DNA of 33,009 bases from RGIG1995 sp045645205 (GCA_045645205.1 JAZRIJ010000022.1:1-33009); one strand, 5' to 3'. Counted from the stretch's first letter, positions 1 to 7,533 are shown. Numbers and translations are program-made. Notes: generated by a model not told the origin, from the sequence alone.

Positions 1-397
1 CGAGAGGCTTAACGCCTGCTTCGATAGGCTCAAGGGGGAGAGGCTGACCGATAACACCGGTGGATGCGACAACTACATCGTTTGCATTGATGTTAAGCTC
101 GTTTGCAAGAAGCTCGCACATTTTTTCTGCAACTTCGATACCGTTTGCATTGCAGGTATTGGCGTTACCGCTGTTGCATATAACAGCCTGCGCTTTGCCG
201 TCTGCGATATGATTTTTTGTAACCGTAAGGGGAGCGCCCTTAACAAGGTTTGTTGTATATGTTGCCGCCGCATTTGCGACAGTCTCGCTGTAGATAAGAG
301 CTAAATCTTTCTTTGTGCGGTTCTTGCGGATACCGCAGTGAATACCGCTTGCCTTAAAGCCTTTTGCGGCGCATACACCGCCTGTAATCGTCTTCAT
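1..397 (-). CDS. argJ: Bifunctional ornithine acetyltransferase/N-acetylglutamate synthase ArgJ, N-terminal part (cut by window edge)
   Basis: This is the N-terminal 132 codons of ArgJ; the gene runs off the left edge. ArgJ moves the acetyl group from N-acetylornithine to glutamate, so the arginine pathway recycles acetyl; some members also use acetyl-CoA. The translated N-terminus begins MKTITGGVCAAKGFKASGIH and carries the family pattern of a substrate loop (NLVKGAPLTVTKNH) and the stretch QAVICNSGNANTCN, with STGVIGQPL near the cut end. The self-cleavage Thr motif lies beyond the window. The ATG at 397-395 is preceded by AAAGGAG inside the last codons of argC and starts 3 bases after the argC stop, so it is co-transcribed as the fourth gene of argGHCJ. 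No ATG-initiated frame covers it fully because it is truncated. Identification is confident; whether it is mono- or bifunctional cannot be read here. Confidence 0.9.
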   Translation of the reverse strand, partial: MKTITGGVCAAKGFKASGIHCGIRKNRTKKDLALIYSETVANAAATYTTNLVKGAPLTVTKNHIADGKAQAVICNSGNANTCNANGIEVAEKMCELLANELNINANDVVVASTGVIGQPLPLEPIEAGVKPL

Positions 398-400
398 AAT

Positions 401-1336
401 TTATTTTATCTCCTTTGAAAGTTTAAGTCCTGTTGTTTCGTCGATATCCATAAGGATATTCATATTCTGTATAGCAGAGCCTGACGCGCCCTTGCCGAGA
501 TTGTCAAATCTTGCAATGAGCAGTATTCTGTCATCATTACCCTTAACGCTTATCTGCATATCGTCAAATCCCGAAAGGTAGCTTGCTGACATAAATCCGC
601 TTTCCTCTTCCTCGTCGTAGTGGAGCAGTGAGGTGTTGTATAATTCTTTGTAAAGTATTTTTATATCGTTGATGTTACCTTTTATATCGGTTGCAAATAG
701 GGGTATTGTAACTTCCATACCGCTGTAAAAGTCGCCTACTATGGGGCAGAACGCGGGAGCGTTTTCAAGTCCGCATATTGCAACTATTTCTTTCAGGTGC
801 TTGTGCTGTTGTGTCAGTGCGTACTGCCGGGGAGCCTTCAAAAGGGGAGAACGGTCTGACGATTCGTATTCGGCTATCATTTTTTTGCCGCCGCCCGAGT
901 AGCCTGTAAGTGAAAAAGCGGTGAGGGTTGCTGTACTCTTTATAATTCCTGCATTAACAAGCGGCTGAACCAGCGCAACAAATCCGCTTGCATGGCATCC
1001 GGGATTTGCAACTCTCTTTGAGCTTGCGACCCTTTCTCTGAAATCTGCAATTTCGGGGAATCCGTATGTCCAATCGGTATTTGTTCTGTGTGCGGTAGAG
1101 GTATCTATTACTGCTGTGTTTGGGTTATCTATTAAGGTTATTGCTTCTCTTGCCGCATCATCCGGGAGACATAAAAACGCAATATCGCAGGAGTTCAACG
1201 CTTCTTTTCTGTATTTTAAGTCTTTTCTTTTTTCATCATCGAGGATAATAAGCTCAATATCTTCTCTGTCTGATAGTCTGTCATATATACGCAGTCCCGT
1301 TGTGCCGGCACTTCCGTCAATAAATATCTTTTTCAT
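401..1336 (-). CDS. argC: N-acetyl-gamma-glutamyl-phosphate reductase (short, type 2 form)
   Basis: ArgC reduces N-acetylglutamyl phosphate to the semialdehyde with NADPH, the third step of arginine synthesis, in the cytoplasm. At 311 aa it matches the shorter type 2 ArgC class rather than the ~345 aa type 1 proteins. The Rossmann loop is GSAGTTGLRIYDRL (residues 8-21). The catalytic cysteine is C114 in NPGCHASG (111-118). The start ATG overlaps the argH stop as ATGA, with AGGAAT just upstream, which points to translational coupling. It is followed after 3 bases by argJ. Key residues look intact. Confidence 0.95.
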   Translation of the reverse strand: MKKIFIDGSAGTTGLRIYDRLSDREDIELIILDDEKRKDLKYRKEALNSCDIAFLCLPDDAAREAITLIDNPNTAVIDTSTAHRTNTDWTYGFPEIADFRERVASSKRVANPGCHASGFVALVQPLVNAGIIKSTATLTAFSLTGYSGGGKKMIAEYESSDRSPLLKAPRQYALTQQHKHLKEIVAICGLENAPAFCPIVGDFYSGMEVTIPLFATDIKGNINDIKILYKELYNTSLLHYDEEEESGFMSASYLSGFDDMQISVKGNDDRILLIARFDNLGKGASGSAIQNMNILMDIDETTGLKLSKEIK

Positions 1337-2709
1337 ATTCCTAATACTTCTTTCACATATTTTATCTGTGCTTCAACTGAGCTTACCGAAGTACCGCCTT
1401 CACTGATTCGTTTTTTTACACATGTCTTAAGGTCAATCTCGTTATAGAGGTCATCTTCAAATATATCGCTGTATTCCTTGTATTCTTCAAGAGGGAGAGT
1501 TTCGAGAACACGGTCTGTCTTTATGCAGTCTGCCACGATACTGCCTGAAATCTTGTAAGCCTGTCTGAAGGGCATACCCTTTTTTACAAGATAGTCAGCA
1601 AGGTCTGTTGCATTGATAAAACCCTTTTGCGCTGCTTTCATCATGTTGTCGGGAAGAGCCTTCATGGTTTTGATCATGCCTTTTGTAATATCAAGGCACA
1701 TAATAACCGTTTCGACAGAGTCAAAAACACATTCCTTATCCTCCTGCATATCCTTGTTATATGCAAGTGGGAGACCTTTCAATGCTGTTAAAAGTGTTGT
1801 AAGATTGCCATAAACTCTGCCCGTCTTGCCCCTTACCAATTCTGCCATGTCGGGGTTTTTCTTCTGAGGCATAATTGACGAGCCTGTGGTGTATGAGTCG
1901 GATAATTCAACAAACTTAAATTCCCAGCTTGACCAGAGGATAAGCTCTTCAGAAAATCTAGAAAGATGCATCATAATAAGAGCAATATCGCTCATAAGCT
2001 CAACGCTGAAATCTCTGTCAGATACACCGTCAAGGCTGTTCAGCGCAATGCCTTCAAAGCCGAGAAGCTCTGCTTCATAACGGCGGTCTGTGTTGTAGGT
2101 TGTACCTGCCAATGCGCAACAGCCGATTGGAGATATGTTCATTCTCTTCCTGCAATTCTTAAGTCTGTCAACATCTCTGAGAAGCATCATGGCGTATGCC
2201 ATAAGGTGATGACCGAAAGTTATGGGTTGCGCTCTCTGCAAATGTGTGTAACCGGGCATAATTGCAGACTTGTATTCTTCTGCCTTTTCTGTAAATGAGC
2301 TGATAAGAGCGTTTGTTTTTTCAATTATTTCATTTGTGCGTGCGCGTAGATACATACGGAGGTCAAGAGCGACCTGATCGTTTCTGCTTCTTGCTGTATG
2401 AAGCTTCTTGCCCGTGTCACCTATTCTTTCAGTAAGTACCTGTTCGACAAACATATGAATATCTTCGCAGTCGGGATCGAAATCAAGGTTGCCGTTATCT
2501 ATGTCATTTAAAATACCTTCAAGACCCTTAACAAGAGTCTCGGCATCCTCGTACTCTATAATACCGCATTTTGCAAGCATTTTTGCATGAGCAATGCTTC
2601 CCGTAATATCTTCACGGTACATTTTGCAGTCAAATCTTATTGATGAGTTGAAGTCGTCAGCCAGCTTTTCGGTAATGCCGCCTGTTCTTCCTGCCCACAT
2701 TTTTGCCAT
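1333..2709 (-). CDS. argH: Argininosuccinate lyase
   Basis: ArgH splits argininosuccinate into arginine and fumarate, the last step of the pathway, as a cytosolic homotetramer of the fumarase/aspartase superfamily. The length of 458 aa is normal. The three conserved superfamily regions are visible: TARSRNDQ (residues 105-112), GYTHLQRAQP (153-162, with the His) and the signature GSSIMPQKKNPD (276-287), which carries the catalytic serine loop. An AGGAG box lies about 13 bases before the ATG. Its 3' end overlaps argC by 4 bases. It is separated from the upstream argG by about 100 bases that hold a terminator-like hairpin, so expression of argHCJ may be set lower than that of argG. Confidence 0.97.
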   Translation of the reverse strand: MAKMWAGRTGGITEKLADDFNSSIRFDCKMYREDITGSIAHAKMLAKCGIIEYEDAETLVKGLEGILNDIDNGNLDFDPDCEDIHMFVEQVLTERIGDTGKKLHTARSRNDQVALDLRMYLRARTNEIIEKTNALISSFTEKAEEYKSAIMPGYTHLQRAQPITFGHHLMAYAMMLLRDVDRLKNCRKRMNISPIGCCALAGTTYNTDRRYEAELLGFEGIALNSLDGVSDRDFSVELMSDIALIMMHLSRFSEELILWSSWEFKFVELSDSYTTGSSIMPQKKNPDMAELVRGKTGRVYGNLTTLLTALKGLPLAYNKDMQEDKECVFDSVETVIMCLDITKGMIKTMKALPDNMMKAAQKGFINATDLADYLVKKGMPFRQAYKISGSIVADCIKTDRVLETLPLEEYKEYSDIFEDDLYNEIDLKTCVKKRISEGGTSVSSVEAQIKYVKEVLGI

Positions 2710-2755
2710 AGAGAATAATTCACTCCTATCAATTTGCTATCAATTTAAAAAGGTT

Positions 2756-2789
2756 ATAAGGGACTAATCTTTTTTTGACAGCCCCTTAT
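2756..2789 (-). terminator. Terminator-like hairpin between argG and argH
   Basis: Read on the minus strand, ATAAGGGGCT (2789-2780) can pair with AGTCCCTTAT (2765-2756), 10 bp with one G-U, around a 14-nt loop, followed by AACCTTTTTAAATT. This resembles a Rho-independent terminator, but it lies inside the argG-argH spacer, so it may act as a partial terminator or an mRNA-end stabiliser. No separate strong promoter for argH was seen after it, which favours read-through. Confidence 0.6.
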
Positions 2790-2809
2790 TAATTGTTTTG
2801 GTTTAAGAA

Positions 2810-4036
2810 TTACTTATTGTTATTCTTCTTGTCAACGAGAGCCTGAACCGTGATGGGAAGACCGTAAAGGTTGATGAAGCCTTCTGCATCCTTCTGGTTG
2901 TAGTCGCTTTCGCCGAATGTTGCGATCTCTTCGCTGTACAGTGTGTAGGGAGACCATACACCTGCGTTGATCATGTTACCCTTGTAAAGCTTAAGCTTTA
3001 CTTTACCTGTAACCTTTTCCTGTGTCTTGTCAACAAATGCACTCAAAGCTTCGCGGAGGGGAGTAAACCACTGACCGTTGTAAACAAGTTCTGCAAATGT
3101 GATGGACAATCTCTGTTTTTCGTGAAGTGTCATCTTGTCGAGGCAGATGCTTTCGAGAACGCTGTGAGCCTTGTAAAGAATTGTACCTCCGGGGGTTTCG
3201 TATACGCCGCGGCATTTCATACCTACAAGACGATTTTCAACAATGTCAATAATACCAATGCCGTTTGCGCCGCCGATCTCATTCAGCTTGAGAATAATGT
3301 TCTTTGCAGACATCTTTTCGCCGTCGAGAGCTACGGGAACACCCTGTTCAAAGTCAAGTGTTACGTAAGCGGGGGTATCGGGAGCCATAATTGGAGATAC
3401 GCCCATTTCGAGAAAGCCGGGTTTTTCGTACTGAGGTTCGTTTCCTGTATCTTCAAGGTCCATACCTTCGTGGGAGAGATGCCAGAGGTTCTTGTCCTTA
3501 GAGTAGTTTGTTTCTCTGTTTATCTTAAGGGGGATGTTGTGAGCTTCTGCGTATTCAATCTCTTCTTCGCGGGATTTAATGTCCCATTCTCTCCAAGGAG
3601 CGATAATGGGCATATTGGGAGCGAAGTGCTTAATGGTAAGCTCAAAACGAACCTGGTCGTTACCTTTACCTGTACAGCCGTGGCAGATAGCGTCTGCGCC
3701 TTCCTTGAGCGCAATGTCTACAAGACCTTTTGCAATGCAGGGACGAGCATGGCTTGTGCCGAGGAGATATTCTTCGTAAACAGCGCCCGCTTTCATTGTG
3801 GGAATAATGTATTCGTCAACATATTCATCTGTAAGGTCGAGAACGTAGAGCTTTGAAGCACCTGTCTTGAGAGCCTTTTCTTCGAGACCTTCAAGCTCGT
3901 CAGCCTGTCCTACGTTACCGGAAACCGCAATAACCTCACAGTTGTTGTAGTTTTCCTTTAACCACGGAATAATGATTGATGTATCAAGACCGCCGGAATA
4001 TGCAAGTACGACTTTTTTGATGTTTTCTTTATTCAT
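2810..4036 (-). CDS. argG: Argininosuccinate synthase
   Basis: ArgG condenses citrulline with aspartate using ATP to give argininosuccinate. The protein is 408 aa, as usual. The N-type ATP pyrophosphatase P-loop AYSGGLDTS sits at residues 12-20. Further family segments are GCTGKGNDQVRFE and the citrulline/aspartate-binding region around KINRETNYSKDKNLWHLSHEG. ATG at 4036 has AGGAGT 8 bases upstream. It is the first gene of a leftward arg unit, driven by a consensus promoter with an ArgR-type operator in the leader, so repression by arginine is expected. The coding sequence looks intact. Confidence 0.97.
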   Translation of the reverse strand: MNKENIKKVVLAYSGGLDTSIIIPWLKENYNNCEVIAVSGNVGQADELEGLEEKALKTGASKLYVLDLTDEYVDEYIIPTMKAGAVYEEYLLGTSHARPCIAKGLVDIALKEGADAICHGCTGKGNDQVRFELTIKHFAPNMPIIAPWREWDIKSREEEIEYAEAHNIPLKINRETNYSKDKNLWHLSHEGMDLEDTGNEPQYEKPGFLEMGVSPIMAPDTPAYVTLDFEQGVPVALDGEKMSAKNIILKLNEIGGANGIGIIDIVENRLVGMKCRGVYETPGGTILYKAHSVLESICLDKMTLHEKQRLSITFAELVYNGQWFTPLREALSAFVDKTQEKVTGKVKLKLYKGNMINAGVWSPYTLYSEEIATFGESDYNQKDAEGFINLYGLPITVQALVDKKNNNK

Positions 4037-4058
4037 AATAAATAACTCCTTTTATGTG

Positions 4059-4074
4059 GTGAATAAATATTCAC
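4059..4074. promoter_or_regulatory. ARG box (ArgR operator)
   Basis: The sequence GTGAATAAATATTCAC matches the ArgR consensus core TGAAT-WWWW-ATTCA known from E. coli and Bacillus exactly. It lies about 17 to 32 bases downstream of the predicted argG start point and about 23 bases before the ATG. A bound ArgR hexamer could block early elongation or open-complex escape. A variant half-site TGCATAAA lies at 4088-4095, near +1. argR itself is not in the window. Confidence 0.85.
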
Positions 4075-4096
4075 TTGTTTTTTTGTTTATGCACAC

Positions 4097-4125
4097 ATTA
4101 TACACGTGTTATACACATTTGTCAA
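4097..4125 (-). promoter_or_regulatory. argG promoter, consensus sigma-A type
   Basis: On the minus strand, TTGACA (4125-4120), a 17-base spacer, then TATAAT (4102-4097). Both hexamers match the consensus exactly. The predicted start point is about 4090, giving a leader of about 54 bases that contains the ARG box. Confidence 0.9.
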
Positions 4126-4290
4126 GGGCAAAAAGGGTATATTTTCTAAATTCATAATTTATTTACATTTTTTGTTGCCGATATACACAAAATTACCGAA
4201 AAAAACAGTAATACAAGCGTGTTTTTGTTTATTTTTCAGGCTTGTCTTTTTATGCACAATTTAATGTAATAATATAAGCATAAAATAAAA

Positions 4291-4314
4291 ATGCATAAAT
4301 CTGTGTTTATGCAT
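4291..4314. repeat. Inverted repeat ATGCATAAA / TTTATGCAT
   Basis: A perfect 9-base dyad separated by TCTGTG. It sits about 190 bases upstream of the argG start point. It may be a weak distal ArgR-like site or another operator; nothing else in the sequence assigns it. Confidence 0.5.
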
Positions 4315-4392
4315 AAAAAAGTGTATAAAAGGCTATTTGTTGTATTTTTTATATTTCCGCTGTTACTCGTTTTTGTTGGTTTATTTATGTAA
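4291..4392 (+). CDS. Possible 33-aa hydrophobic peptide
   Basis: An ATG-to-TAA frame encodes 33 residues: a basic start (MHKSVFMHKKVYKRL) followed by a continuous hydrophobic stretch (FVVFFIFPLLLVFVGLFM), the layout of a single-span membrane peptide. It ends 8 bases before a strong hairpin with a T6 run on the plus strand. Against it: no Shine-Dalgarno sequence precedes the ATG, the upstream promoter match (TTGTCT, 17, TGTAAT) is weak, and AT-rich DNA readily yields Phe/Leu/Val codons. I do not recognise it, and it may be chance. Confidence 0.2.
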   Translation: MHKSVFMHKKVYKRLFVVFFIFPLLLVFVGLFM

Positions 4393-4400
4393 TAAAAAAT

Positions 4401-4443
4401 ACTTCACCTCTGTTAGTACACATAAAGTACGCAGAGGTGAAGT
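4401..4443 (-). terminator. Bidirectional Rho-independent terminator after the aminotransferase gene
   Basis: Arms ACTTCACCTCTG (4401-4412) and CAGAGGTGAAGT (4432-4443) pair perfectly over 12 bp, with a further GTAC/GTAC pairing in the loop. On the minus strand it is followed by ATTTTTTATT, ending the aminotransferase transcript; on the plus strand it is followed by GTGTTTTTTC. Confidence 0.85.
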
Positions 4444-4520
4444 GTGTTTTTTCACTAGCTCGCCGCCGCTTCGCTATCCCTATAAAAGGAGGAGAGGACA
4501 GGTTTGTAAATACTTATACA
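4444..4520. other. GC-richer 77-bp patch, possible dispersed-repeat remnant
   Basis: Just beyond the terminator, the minus strand reads AGCGAAGCGGCGGCGAGC inside otherwise AT-rich spacer. Its base composition differs from the flanks, and together with the adjacent palindrome it has the look of a dispersed intergenic repeat. No second copy lies in this window, so this is only an impression. Confidence 0.3.
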
Positions 4521-5360
4521 TTATCTCATTATATGTTTTTCAAAGTAAAGGTCCTGAAGTTTTTTTACAAGCTCGGGGTTTTTACCGCCTGCAGGCTTGC
4601 CGTCTATCTCGTCTCCCGCAAGAAGTACCGATGTTGTGCTTCCCATTAATATTTCATCTGCGTTGAACAGTTCGTCAAGCGTGTATTCTCTTTCTTCGCA
4701 AGGGATGTTGTTTTCACGGCATATTTCAAGAATGTGTTTTCTTGTTATGCTGGGAAGAATCAAATTGTCGAGAGGGTGTGTTATAACAACACCGTCTTTG
4801 ATAATAAAGTTTGCTGTGTGGCTTCCCTCAGTAACAATGTTTCCTCTATGGAATATAGCTTCATCACAGCCTGCCTGCTTTGCGGCTTCGCTTGCGAGAA
4901 CGTTGGGAATAAGGTTTATTGTTTTTATATTACAGAGATAGAAGCGGTTATCTTCTTGGGTAAGAAATTTGACTTTTCTTGACTGATCGCCTATTTTTTT
5001 GGGTGTAATATATGCAAAGAGCGAAGGCTTTTTACATTCGGGGAAAACGTGAGCTCTCGGAGAATTACCTCTTGACATCTGCCAGTAGAGGATAAAATCG
5101 GTCTCCGATTCGTCAGCCTTTTCTATGAGAGAAAGGAAGATGTTTTCCATTTCTTCTCTTGTTTTGTCTATTTCAATTTTAAGAAGCTTACAGCTGTTGT
5201 AAAATCTGTCCAAATGGTCGTCAAGGTCAACAGGCTTTCTGTTGTGGATAAATGCAACATCATAAACACCGTCTCCGAAGTAAACGGCACGGTCGAGAGC
5301 CGATACTTTCAGATCTTCAAGGGCTGCTATTTCACCGTTATAGTAACCGACGTTTTTCAT
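4521..5360 (-). CDS. dat: Class IV PLP aminotransferase, D-alanine aminotransferase-like
   Basis: A 279-aa fold-type IV PLP enzyme. The Schiff-base lysine is K146 in CNIKTINLIPNVLA, a context close to Bacillus D-amino acid aminotransferase, followed by EAAKQAGCDEAIF, HRGNIVTEGS (cofactor-binding Glu about 178) and later LMGSTTSV. RGNSPRAHVFP (97-107) is the D-aminotransferase-like substrate loop. The likely reaction is D-alanine plus 2-oxoglutarate to pyruvate plus D-glutamate, feeding peptidoglycan. Branched-chain aminotransferase (IlvE) and aminodeoxychorismate lyase share the fold and are the alternatives. It is a single-gene unit: AAGGAGA precedes the ATG, a promoter lies at 5399-5426 and a strong terminator follows. 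Confidence 0.8.
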   Translation of the reverse strand: MKNVGYYNGEIAALEDLKVSALDRAVYFGDGVYDVAFIHNRKPVDLDDHLDRFYNSCKLLKIEIDKTREEMENIFLSLIEKADESETDFILYWQMSRGNSPRAHVFPECKKPSLFAYITPKKIGDQSRKVKFLTQEDNRFYLCNIKTINLIPNVLASEAAKQAGCDEAIFHRGNIVTEGSHTANFIIKDGVVITHPLDNLILPSITRKHILEICRENNIPCEEREYTLDELFNADEILMGSTTSVLLAGDEIDGKPAGGKNPELVKKLQDLYFEKHIMR

Positions 5361-5398
5361 AAATACTATCTCCTTTATGTTTTTTGATTACAATAAAA

Positions 5399-5426
5399 AT
5401 TATATACTGATATCTATATTTGTCAA
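5399..5426 (-). promoter_or_regulatory. Promoter of the aminotransferase gene
   Basis: On the minus strand, TTGACA (5426-5421), a 16-base spacer, TATAAT (5404-5399). It lies about 38 bases upstream of the ATG at 5360. Confidence 0.8.
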
Positions 5427-5455
5427 ATTGATTTTTGATATTGCGTATTATATTT

Positions 5456-7006
5456 TTACGAGAAATATTTTCTGTCAAGCGAGCGGAGCTGAATAGCCTC
5501 TGCAATATGCTTGACCTGTATTCTGTCGCTGTTGTCAAGGTCGGCGATAGTCAGAGCAACACGGAGTATTCTGTCATAGCCTCTTGCCGACATACCCATT
5601 TTGTCAAATGCCGCGCGGAGCAGGTTATGCGCATCGCTGTCAAGCACGCAGTATTTTCTGATAAGTGTGCTGGTCATATCCGCATTTGAATATATTGTTT
5701 TTCCTGCATATGTCGTGTCGTTTTTGAAGCGTTCAACGGCTCTTGCCCTTGCCGTGTCCACTCTTTTTCTTATTTCTTCCGAGCTTTCTGCCGGTTTTGT
5801 ATCGGACAGCTCATTATATGAAAGGGAAGAGACTTCAAGCTGTATATCTATCCTGTCGATAAGCGGACCGCTGATTTTTGATATGTATTTTCTTATATCC
5901 TCGGGCTTACAGGTACATTTTTTAGTGGGGTGTCCGTAATATCCGCATTTGCAGGGGTTCATAGCGCACACAAGCATAAATGTGGAGGGGAACGTGAAAT
6001 GACCTGCGGCTCTTGTTATTGTAATACTGCCGTCTTCAAGGGGCTGGCGTAATACCTCGGTTGCGCTCTTGCTGAATTCGGGAAGCTCGTCGAGGAAGAG
6101 TATTCCATTGTGCGCGAGGGACAATTCGCCCGGCATGGGAATTCTGCCGCCGCCCGATAATGCCACTGATGACATTGTATGATGTGGAGAACGGAAAGGT
6201 CTCTCGACTATAAGAGAATCGTTTGGCAAAGTTCCTGCAATGGAGTGTATTTTGGTCGACTCAACAGCTTCATCAAAGGTTATCTTTGGGAGAATGGAGG
6301 GAATACGCTTTGCAAGCATACTTTTGCCCGTTCCGGGAGGGCCTATAAGGAGCACGTTATGGTTGCCTGCCGCTGCAATTTCAAGCGCGCGTTTTGCCTT
6401 TTCCTGTCCCTTAACGTCGGAAAAATCCATCTTTGTGCTGTCTCTTTGTCTTTCGAAAATACTTCGGTCAAATTCAACGGGAGGGATAGCTTTCTTTCCG
6501 TTAAGATGTTCGACAAGCTCTCGTATATTATGTACGGGATATGCCTTTATTCCGGAAACAACCGAGGCCTCCTTTGCATTGTCAAACGGAACAAAAATTT
6601 CTTTCCTACCTTTTTCTTTTGCGCAAAGCACCATTGACAAAACGCCTCGGACACTTCTGAAGCTGCCCGACATGGACAGCTCGCCTATAAAGCATTTATC
6701 TCCAAAATCTAATGATTTTTTTACCATTCCGCCGCTGTGCAGAATGGCGGTAAGGAGTCCCATATCAAAGGTAGAGCCTTCTTTTTTCATATCCGCAGGG
6801 GCAAGGTTTATAACGATTGCTGAATCGGGGAAGAGAAAACCGCTGTTTTCCAAAGCCGCCTGAATTCTCTTTTCGGCTTCCTTAACTGCAGCATCGGGCA
6901 GACCGACAATTTCAAAGCAGGGTATCTTATCCTGCATATTACATTCTACGGTAACCTCATACCCGTCAATACCCATTACACCTGCTGTATATATGGTAGA
7001 AAGCAT
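5456..7006 (-). CDS. comM: YifB/ComM family AAA+ ATPase (Mg-chelatase-like)
   Basis: The protein has the three-part YifB/ComM layout: an N-terminal ChlI-like (Lon-protease-fold) domain with IVGLPDAAVKEAEKR, a central Mg-chelatase-type AAA+ domain with Walker A GPPGTGKS (about 222-229) and Walker B GILFLDELPEF, a Cys-rich insert (CAMNPCKCGYYGHPTKKCTC), and a C-terminal ChlI domain. ComM in Vibrio is a hexameric helicase that drives branch migration when imported single-stranded DNA recombines; the Clostridia homologues are inferred to act similarly. I chose the ATG at 7006 over the in-frame GTG at 7018 because AGGAGT (7022-7017) overlaps the GTG but sits 10 bases before the ATG. It has its own promoter. 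dprA, another transformation gene, lies about 20 kb to the right. Confidence 0.93.
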   Translation of the reverse strand: MLSTIYTAGVMGIDGYEVTVECNMQDKIPCFEIVGLPDAAVKEAEKRIQAALENSGFLFPDSAIVINLAPADMKKEGSTFDMGLLTAILHSGGMVKKSLDFGDKCFIGELSMSGSFRSVRGVLSMVLCAKEKGRKEIFVPFDNAKEASVVSGIKAYPVHNIRELVEHLNGKKAIPPVEFDRSIFERQRDSTKMDFSDVKGQEKAKRALEIAAAGNHNVLLIGPPGTGKSMLAKRIPSILPKITFDEAVESTKIHSIAGTLPNDSLIVERPFRSPHHTMSSVALSGGGRIPMPGELSLAHNGILFLDELPEFSKSATEVLRQPLEDGSITITRAAGHFTFPSTFMLVCAMNPCKCGYYGHPTKKCTCKPEDIRKYISKISGPLIDRIDIQLEVSSLSYNELSDTKPAESSEEIRKRVDTARARAVERFKNDTTYAGKTIYSNADMTSTLIRKYCVLDSDAHNLLRAAFDKMGMSARGYDRILRVALTIADLDNSDRIQVKHIAEAIQLRSLDRKYFS

Positions 7007-7048
7007 ATACTTTTTCACTCCTAAAATATGTCAATTAACTTAAATATA

Positions 7049-7077
7049 ATTATATCACAGCTTGTATTTTTTTGCAA
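7049..7077 (-). promoter_or_regulatory. comM promoter with extended -10
   Basis: On the minus strand, TTGCAA (7077-7072), a 17-base spacer ending TGTGA, then TATAAT (7054-7049). The TG one base before the -10 gives an extended -10. The same hexamer pair and spacing recur at 30054-30082. Confidence 0.8.
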
Positions 7078-7155
7078 CCGATTTTTAATGATTGTTGCTT
7101 ATCAGTTGTTTAGCGTTATATAAATAGAGTAGGCTGTTTGCCATGGAAAAATTTA

Positions 7156-7189
7156 AAAACCCTTTTAGGCTTTCGTCTAAAAGGGTTTT
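7156..7189 (-). terminator. rpsU Rho-independent terminator
   Basis: AAAACCCTTTTAG pairs with CTAAAAGGGTTTT (13 bp, 8-base loop). On the minus strand the stem is followed by TAAATTTTTCC. It lies 33 bases past the rpsU stop. Confidence 0.88.
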
Positions 7190-7221
7190 AGTTGTTCAAA
7201 ATGAAAATAAACTTTCGTAAA

Positions 7222-7398
7222 TTACTTGAACTTACGCTTACGAGCTGCTTCGGATTTCTTCTTGCGTTTTACGCTGGGCTTTTCATAATGCTCTCTCTTG
7301 CGGAGTTCGGCAAGAACACCGGATTTAGCACACTGTCTTTTGAATCTGCGAAGAGCACTGTCAAGAGATTCATTTTCTTTGACTTTAATTTCTGCCAT
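7222..7398 (-). CDS. rpsU: 30S ribosomal protein S21
   Basis: A 58-aa, very basic protein with the S21 start MAEIKVKENESLDSALRRFK and the tail KPSVKRKKKSEAARKRKFK. S21 sits on the small-subunit platform and helps mRNA recruitment. A longer frame exists, but the ATG at 7398 gives the family N-terminus and is preceded by AGGGAGGG, a strong Shine-Dalgarno. It is a single-gene unit with its own consensus promoter at 7455-7483 and a terminator after it. Confidence 0.97.
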   Translation of the reverse strand: MAEIKVKENESLDSALRRFKRQCAKSGVLAELRKREHYEKPSVKRKKKSEAARKRKFK

Positions 7399-7454
7399 TT
7401 TGTTTTCCCTCCCTCCATACTCTGGAAAAGAGAATGTCACCATTCCTAAAGGAT

Positions 7455-7483
7455 ATTATACTCTTTTACCTTTGATATGTCAA
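7455..7483 (-). promoter_or_regulatory. rpsU promoter
   Basis: On the minus strand, TTGACA (7483-7478), 17-base spacer, TATAAT (7460-7455), both exact consensus. The leader to the ATG is about 50 bases. Confidence 0.88.
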
Positions 7484-7512
7484 TAGTTTATTTAGCATTT
7501 TTTTTACAAAAA

Positions 7513-7533
7513 GTTAAATTTAAGTTATTTAAC
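7513..7533 (-). terminator. Weak AT-only hairpin at the leuS stop
   Basis: On the minus strand, GTTAAAT and ATTTAAC pair (7 bp, 7-base loop) and are followed by TTTTTG. The stem includes the leuS stop codon. With no G-C-rich core it would be a leaky terminator at best, but it is the only candidate end for the long operon before the rpsU promoter. Confidence 0.35.

Larger units (their letters stand above)
4126..4400. other. AT-rich spacer upstream of argG with dyad cluster
   Basis: No annotated-size gene lies here. It holds several copies of a TGCATAAA/TTTATGCA word (4245-4252 area, 4292-4299, 4306-4313), the last two forming an inverted repeat, and a possible 33-codon hydrophobic ORF on the plus strand. 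The TGCATAA word differs by one base from the ARG half-site TGAATAA. The rest is simple AT-rich sequence. Confidence 0.5.

Noticed and set aside
3122..3856. 244-codon open frame on the plus strand opposite argG
   Set aside because: It is fully antisense to a well-conserved gene, has Cys/Phe/Val-rich sequence typical of reverse-frame shadows and no ribosome-binding site.
5338..5538. Minus-strand frame of 66 codons joining the comM end and the aminotransferase start
   Set aside because: It overlaps both real genes in another frame and runs across the aminotransferase promoter.
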